Of a stretch of DNA of 8,015 nucleotides, positions 5,966 to 8,015 are shown piece by piece (position 1 is the stretch's first letter; each line of letters opens with the position of its first letter). This DNA is from JBBQSF01 sp038214085 (GTDB lineage: Bacteria > Bacteroidota > Bacteroidia > Bacteroidales > CG2-30-32-10), in the NCBI GenBank assembly GCA_038214085.1, contig JBBQSF010000134.1:1-8015 (forward strand), read 5' to 3'. The notes under the pieces are model-generated. The model ran no database searches. It was not told where the DNA came from and was given only the letters and a program-made list of their open reading frames with translations. Position numbers and translations under genes: made by a program.

Positions 5966-6751
5966 TTAATTGAAGATAGATCTGATCCATTCATCTTTTG
6001 ATTTTTCCAATTCGTTATATGTTCCTTCAGCAGCAAACAATCCATCGCGAAGAATAATGATACGGTCGGAAGTAATTTTAACACAGGAAATATCATGTGA
6101 AATAATTATGGATGCAGTATTCCGTTTCTTCTGAACTTTAAGAATGAGGTTGCTGATTTCTTTTGATGTTATTGGATCAAGCCCTGTTGTTGGCTCATCA
6201 TACAGCATAATTTCCGGTTTCAGGATAAGTGTGCGTGCCAAACCAATTCTTTTTCGCATTCCGCCAGAAAGTTCGGATGGCATTACGTCAATTGCTTCTA
6301 TAAGTCCAACATCTTCCAGTGCTTCTTTTACAAGTAAATCCTTCTCCTGCTCTTTCATGCCATGAATGTCGCGAAGCGGAAATTCAAGATTTTCTCTAAC
6401 AGTCATGGAGTCATATAATGCGGCACTTTGAAATAGAAATCCGACTTTTTTCCTAAGATCGTTTAATGGCTTGCTTTTTAATTCGGTAATATTTTGACCA
6501 AGAACATGAATTGCTCCGTCATCAGGTTCAATCAAACCCATAATACATTTTATAAGAACAGATTTTCCACTTCCGGATTTGCCCAACACTACAAGATTTT
6601 CGCCATCAGCAAGTGTAAGGTTAATATCTTTTAGCACAGCATTATCGCCAAAAGATTTCTTCATGTGCTGAATTTCCAGAACCAAATTGCTCGGCGTTGA
6701 ATTCATTTCAGATTTTTGAAGTTTAGCGTCGTTGATATTGGGAGTTTCCAT
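5966..6751 (-). CDS. mlaF: ABC transporter ATPase, MlaF-like
   Basis: A 261-residue ATPase powering the Mla-type lipid transporter at the cytoplasmic face. All nucleotide-binding motifs are intact: Walker A GKSGSGKS (57-64), Q-loop Q108 in LFQSAALYDSMTV, ABC signature LSGGM (161-165, followed by RKRIGLARTL), Walker B IMLYDE (181-186), D-loop GLDP (190-193) and H-loop His219 (IIISHD). RKRIGLAR and the AALYDSMTV element are typical of the MlaF subgroup. The chosen ATG is only 9 bp after the mlaE stop. An internal Met16 (near base 6706) would give a start nearer to the conserved LVLEIQHMKKSFG and remains possible, since residues 1-20 look non-conserved. Neighbouring mlaE and mlaD confirm the assignment. 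Confidence 0.93.
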   Translation of the reverse strand: METPNINDAKLQKSEMNSTPSNLVLEIQHMKKSFGDNAVLKDINLTLADGENLVVLGKSGSGKSVLIKCIMGLIEPDDGAIHVLGQNITELKSKPLNDLRKKVGFLFQSAALYDSMTVRENLEFPLRDIHGMKEQEKDLLVKEALEDVGLIEAIDVMPSELSGGMRKRIGLARTLILKPEIMLYDEPTTGLDPITSKEISNLILKVQKKRNTASIIISHDISCVKITSDRIIILRDGLFAAEGTYNELEKSKDEWIRSIFN

Positions 6752-6760
6752 ACGATCTGA

Positions 6761-7579
6761 TTATATAAAAAAGCTTGTTACCTGCACTGCAATCATGTCT
6801 ATTATAAAAATAAGTAATGAACCAATTACTACTGCTGAGTTTGCCGAAACACCAACGCCTTCAGTTCCTTTGTCGGAGAAGTAGCCCTTGAAAGTTGCGA
6901 TAAGCCCTACAGCAAAACCGAAGAAAAATGTTTTTATCAGCGAAGGGAACAAATCAATAAAATGAAGTTTTGCAAATACTTGAGAAAAAAACAAATTAAA
7001 ACTTACATCACCTTGAATATTTACTGCAAGGTAAGCCCCGTATAATGATATAGCATCAGAAAATATCACCAACAGAGGCACCATTAAAGTGGCAGCGACA
7101 ATACGTGTTACTACAAGGTACTTAAAAGGATTAATACCTGAAACTTCCATGGCATCTATCTGTTCGGTTACTTTCATTGAAGCGAGTTCGGCACCAATTC
7201 CCGATCCAACTTTTCCTGCAAAAATCAGGGCTGTAATAACTGGTCCAATTTCTCTGATTATTGAAATACCAACCATTGCCGGCAACCATGATTCTGCTCC
7301 AAAACTAACGAGAGTAGGCCTGGATTGTATGGTAAGTACCAGTCCCATTATAAAACCGGTTATTCCAACCAGAGGCAGCGATTTATATCCAATCTTATAA
7401 CTTTGCTTTAAAAGTTCATTGAATTCATAAGGAGGCATAAATACTTCCTTAAAAAAGCGCATTGTGAATTTTGTCAGTAAGCCCACTTCTGTAAAAAAGC
7501 TTTTGATACTTGTAGTTAATGAACTTCCGGACTGTTGTTCTGATTGATCCTTTTTCTTATTGATTAAAACTTCATCCAT
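6761..7579 (-). CDS. mlaE: MlaE-family ABC transporter permease
   Basis: A 272-residue inner-membrane permease that couples MlaF ATP hydrolysis to lipid movement through the MlaD ring. The N-terminus is polar (residues 1-25, Lys/Gln/Ser-rich), followed by an amphipathic interfacial helix (about 28-48). TM segments lie near 67-88, 98-122, 155-185, 215-232 and 248-271. The family hallmark is REIGPVITALIFAGKVGSG (109-127), followed by GAELASMKVTEQIDAM (129-144), the EQIDAM part being the coupling region that contacts the ATPase. Its order E-F-D differs from the E. coli F-E-D-B-C arrangement, and no mlaB or mlaC is visible. It is the first gene of the operon, with its promoter in the 7580-7730 stretch. 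No ABC-coupling residue appears to be missing. Confidence 0.93.
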   Translation of the reverse strand: MDEVLINKKKDQSEQQSGSSLTTSIKSFFTEVGLLTKFTMRFFKEVFMPPYEFNELLKQSYKIGYKSLPLVGITGFIMGLVLTIQSRPTLVSFGAESWLPAMVGISIIREIGPVITALIFAGKVGSGIGAELASMKVTEQIDAMEVSGINPFKYLVVTRIVAATLMVPLLVIFSDAISLYGAYLAVNIQGDVSFNLFFSQVFAKLHFIDLFPSLIKTFFFGFAVGLIATFKGYFSDKGTEGVGVSANSAVVIGSLLIFIIDMIAVQVTSFFI

Positions 7580-7688
7580 ATATTGTATTATAAAATGAAA
7601 TGATTTATAGCATTTTGGCGCGGTCTACTCAAACGCCTAGCGTTATTACTCTATGCTTGAATAATTTGATTATTTCCTATAGTTAAAT

Positions 7689-7940
7689 TTATTGCTCAAA
7701 TACTGTATCAATACAAAGGTCATCAACTTTGCAAAAAAAAATGTTACATAATTCTTGTAACAAATTACATGATTCACACATTGCAATATTCTTTTTCCAT
7801 GGAGGAAAAAGCCAAATATTGATTTTCAAACCATCATTATTATTAATTAATGTCCGATAAAAAAATATAAATGTATGAAACACCAAGCTAAATATGGGTT
7901 TTATGGGTTTCTTAAAAACAAGAGGTTGGTTTTTCGACAT
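7689..7940 (-). CDS. Doubtful small ORF, unrecognised
   Basis: An 83-codon minus-strand frame starting MSKNQPLVFKKPIKPIF. It has a moderately hydrophobic middle and six cysteines in the second half, including CESC and a later C-x6-C spacing. A zinc site is conceivable, but I recognise no family. Against it: it runs through a nine-T homopolymer, a 15-bp hairpin, a TGTTACA dyad and the weak mlaE -7 candidate, and its AT-rich low-complexity codons (ATTAATAATAAT) look non-coding. It is kept only as a low-confidence possibility. Confidence 0.18.
   Translation of the reverse strand: MSKNQPLVFKKPIKPIFSLVFHTFIFFYRTLINNNDGLKINIWLFPPWKKNIAMCESCNLLQELCNIFFCKVDDLCIDTVFEQ
7714..7721 (-). promoter_or_regulatory. 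Weak candidate -7 element upstream of mlaE
   Basis: Minus-strand GACCTTTG differs from TAnnTTTG at one position and lies about 135 bp ahead of the mlaE start, preceded by a run of nine T as a loose -33 region. Spacing of the T-run is poor. It is the best -7-like match I found in the mlaE upstream region, but the call is tentative. Confidence 0.25.
7742..7762. promoter_or_regulatory. Inverted repeat TGTTACA-N7-TGTAACA, possible operator
   Basis: Perfect 7-bp arms (7742-7748 and 7756-7762) flank a 7-bp spacer, so the half-site centres are 14 bp apart. It lies about 165 bp upstream of mlaE and 20-28 bp upstream of the weak -7 candidate on the minus strand, a typical operator place. The regulator is unknown. 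The right arm shares the 7-mer TGTAACA with the repeats at 3831 and 3852. Confidence 0.35.
7784..7821. repeat. Interrupted 15-bp inverted repeat (hairpin)
   Basis: An inner perfect 8-bp stem CTTTTTCC (7791-7798) / GGAAAAAG (7804-7811) closes a 5-base ATGGA loop. Beyond a 3-base bulge (CCA) the arms continue with CAATATT (7784-7790) / AATATTG (7815-7821). No T-run follows on either strand, so it is not a typical terminator. It could be an RNA structure or a remnant of a small repeat. Confidence 0.45.
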
Positions 7941-7943
7941 TTG

Positions 7944-7970
7944 ATAAATTGATTTTTATCAATTTATTTT
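7944..7970 (+). terminator. AT-rich hairpin with T-tail
   Basis: A perfect 10-bp stem ATAAATTGAT (7944-7953) / ATCAATTTAT (7958-7967) with a TTTT loop is followed by a few T on the plus strand. It could terminate plus-strand transcription, but no plus-strand gene ends here. On the minus strand it may terminate a gene lying beyond the right edge. The stem contains only two G/C pairs. Confidence 0.3.
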
Positions 7971-8015
7971 GCCTCTGTCCTAAAGGATGTAAATTGCTAA
8001 AAATCAATTCATCCT
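7947..8015. repeat. Nested alternative inverted repeats at right edge
   Basis: The 12-mer AATTGATTTTTA (7947-7958) has its exact reverse complement at 7998-8009. The latter also pairs locally: AGGATG (7984-7989) plus AATTG (7992-7996) with CAATT (8005-8009) plus CATCCT (8010-8015), an 11-bp stem with a 2-base bulge and 8-base loop. The same bases therefore serve three competing hairpins. This suggests a palindromic intergenic repeat unit (REP-like) or a switching RNA leader; the family is unknown and more may lie beyond the edge. Confidence 0.45.

Larger units (their letters stand above)
7580..8015. other. Probably non-coding region rich in inverted repeats
   Basis: 436 bp upstream of the mla operon. 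From left to right it holds a small GC-rich patch with the dyad AACGC-CTA-GCGTT (7632-7644) and the weak -7 candidate. These are followed by a homopolymer of nine A (7733-7741), the TGTTACA/TGTAACA dyad, the interrupted hairpin at 7784-7821, and a cluster of overlapping hairpins from 7944 to the window edge. The only ORF is an 83-codon minus-strand one of doubtful status. Confidence 0.5.

Noticed and set aside
7089..7400. 103-codon plus-strand ORF antisense to mlaE
   Set aside because: The minus strand encodes the unmistakable MlaE core motif here, so this is a shadow frame.
7682..8015. CRISPR array in the repeat-rich right end
   Set aside because: The repeats are inverted and overlapping, not regularly spaced direct repeats with unique spacers.

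Overview
The window looks like chromosomal, possibly partly accessory, DNA from a member of the Bacteroidota. The DNA is AT-rich. Gene starts are preceded by A/T-rich leaders rather than Shine-Dalgarno sequences. Two upstream regions carry motifs close to the Bacteroidota -7 promoter consensus (TAnnTTTG). Several proteins also resemble Bacteroidota relatives, including a lipoprotein with an F-A-S-C lipobox and an orphan membrane protein of a type I recall from this phylum. Species or genus cannot be named from the sequence alone.

Left part (1-2257): the 3' portion of a type IA topoisomerase III gene (topB), running off the left edge and ending in two zinc-binding C-terminal repeats. TopB proteins with this tail are common on Bacteroidota conjugative elements, but nothing else in the window proves such an element. 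The base composition drops sharply where the zinc tail begins. Two minus-strand genes follow: an 80-residue cysteine-containing lipoprotein (2369-2611) with a recognisable promoter, and a 171-residue orphan polytopic membrane protein (2966-3481), also with a promoter candidate.

Middle (3482-5243): a 423-base AT-rich gap separates that membrane gene from a plus-strand group transcribed away from it. The gap carries three exact copies of GTAACACCT, two of them spaced exactly 21 bp, and a perfect 17-bp palindrome overlapping one copy. Immediately downstream lie a small ribbon-helix-helix (RHH) protein, a VF530/DUF2132 protein 11 bp later, and then a ZIP-family metal transporter whose usual TM4 metal-binding histidine is replaced by Asp. 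The repeats are natural candidates for operator or partition-type sites of the RHH protein. This is the least explained and most interesting part of the window.

Right part (5252-7579, minus strand): a compact mlaE-mlaF-mlaD operon encoding permease, ATPase and MCE-domain subunits of an ABC lipid transporter, thought to move phospholipids between inner and outer membranes. No MlaB or MlaC gene is visible. The operon converges on the ZIP gene with only 8 bp between the stop codons.

Right edge (7580-8015): no convincing gene, apart from one weak 83-codon ORF. It holds an unusual density of inverted repeats: a TGTTACA/TGTAACA dyad, a 15-bp interrupted hairpin, and a nest of mutually exclusive hairpins at the very edge that may be a repeat element or regulatory RNA structure.
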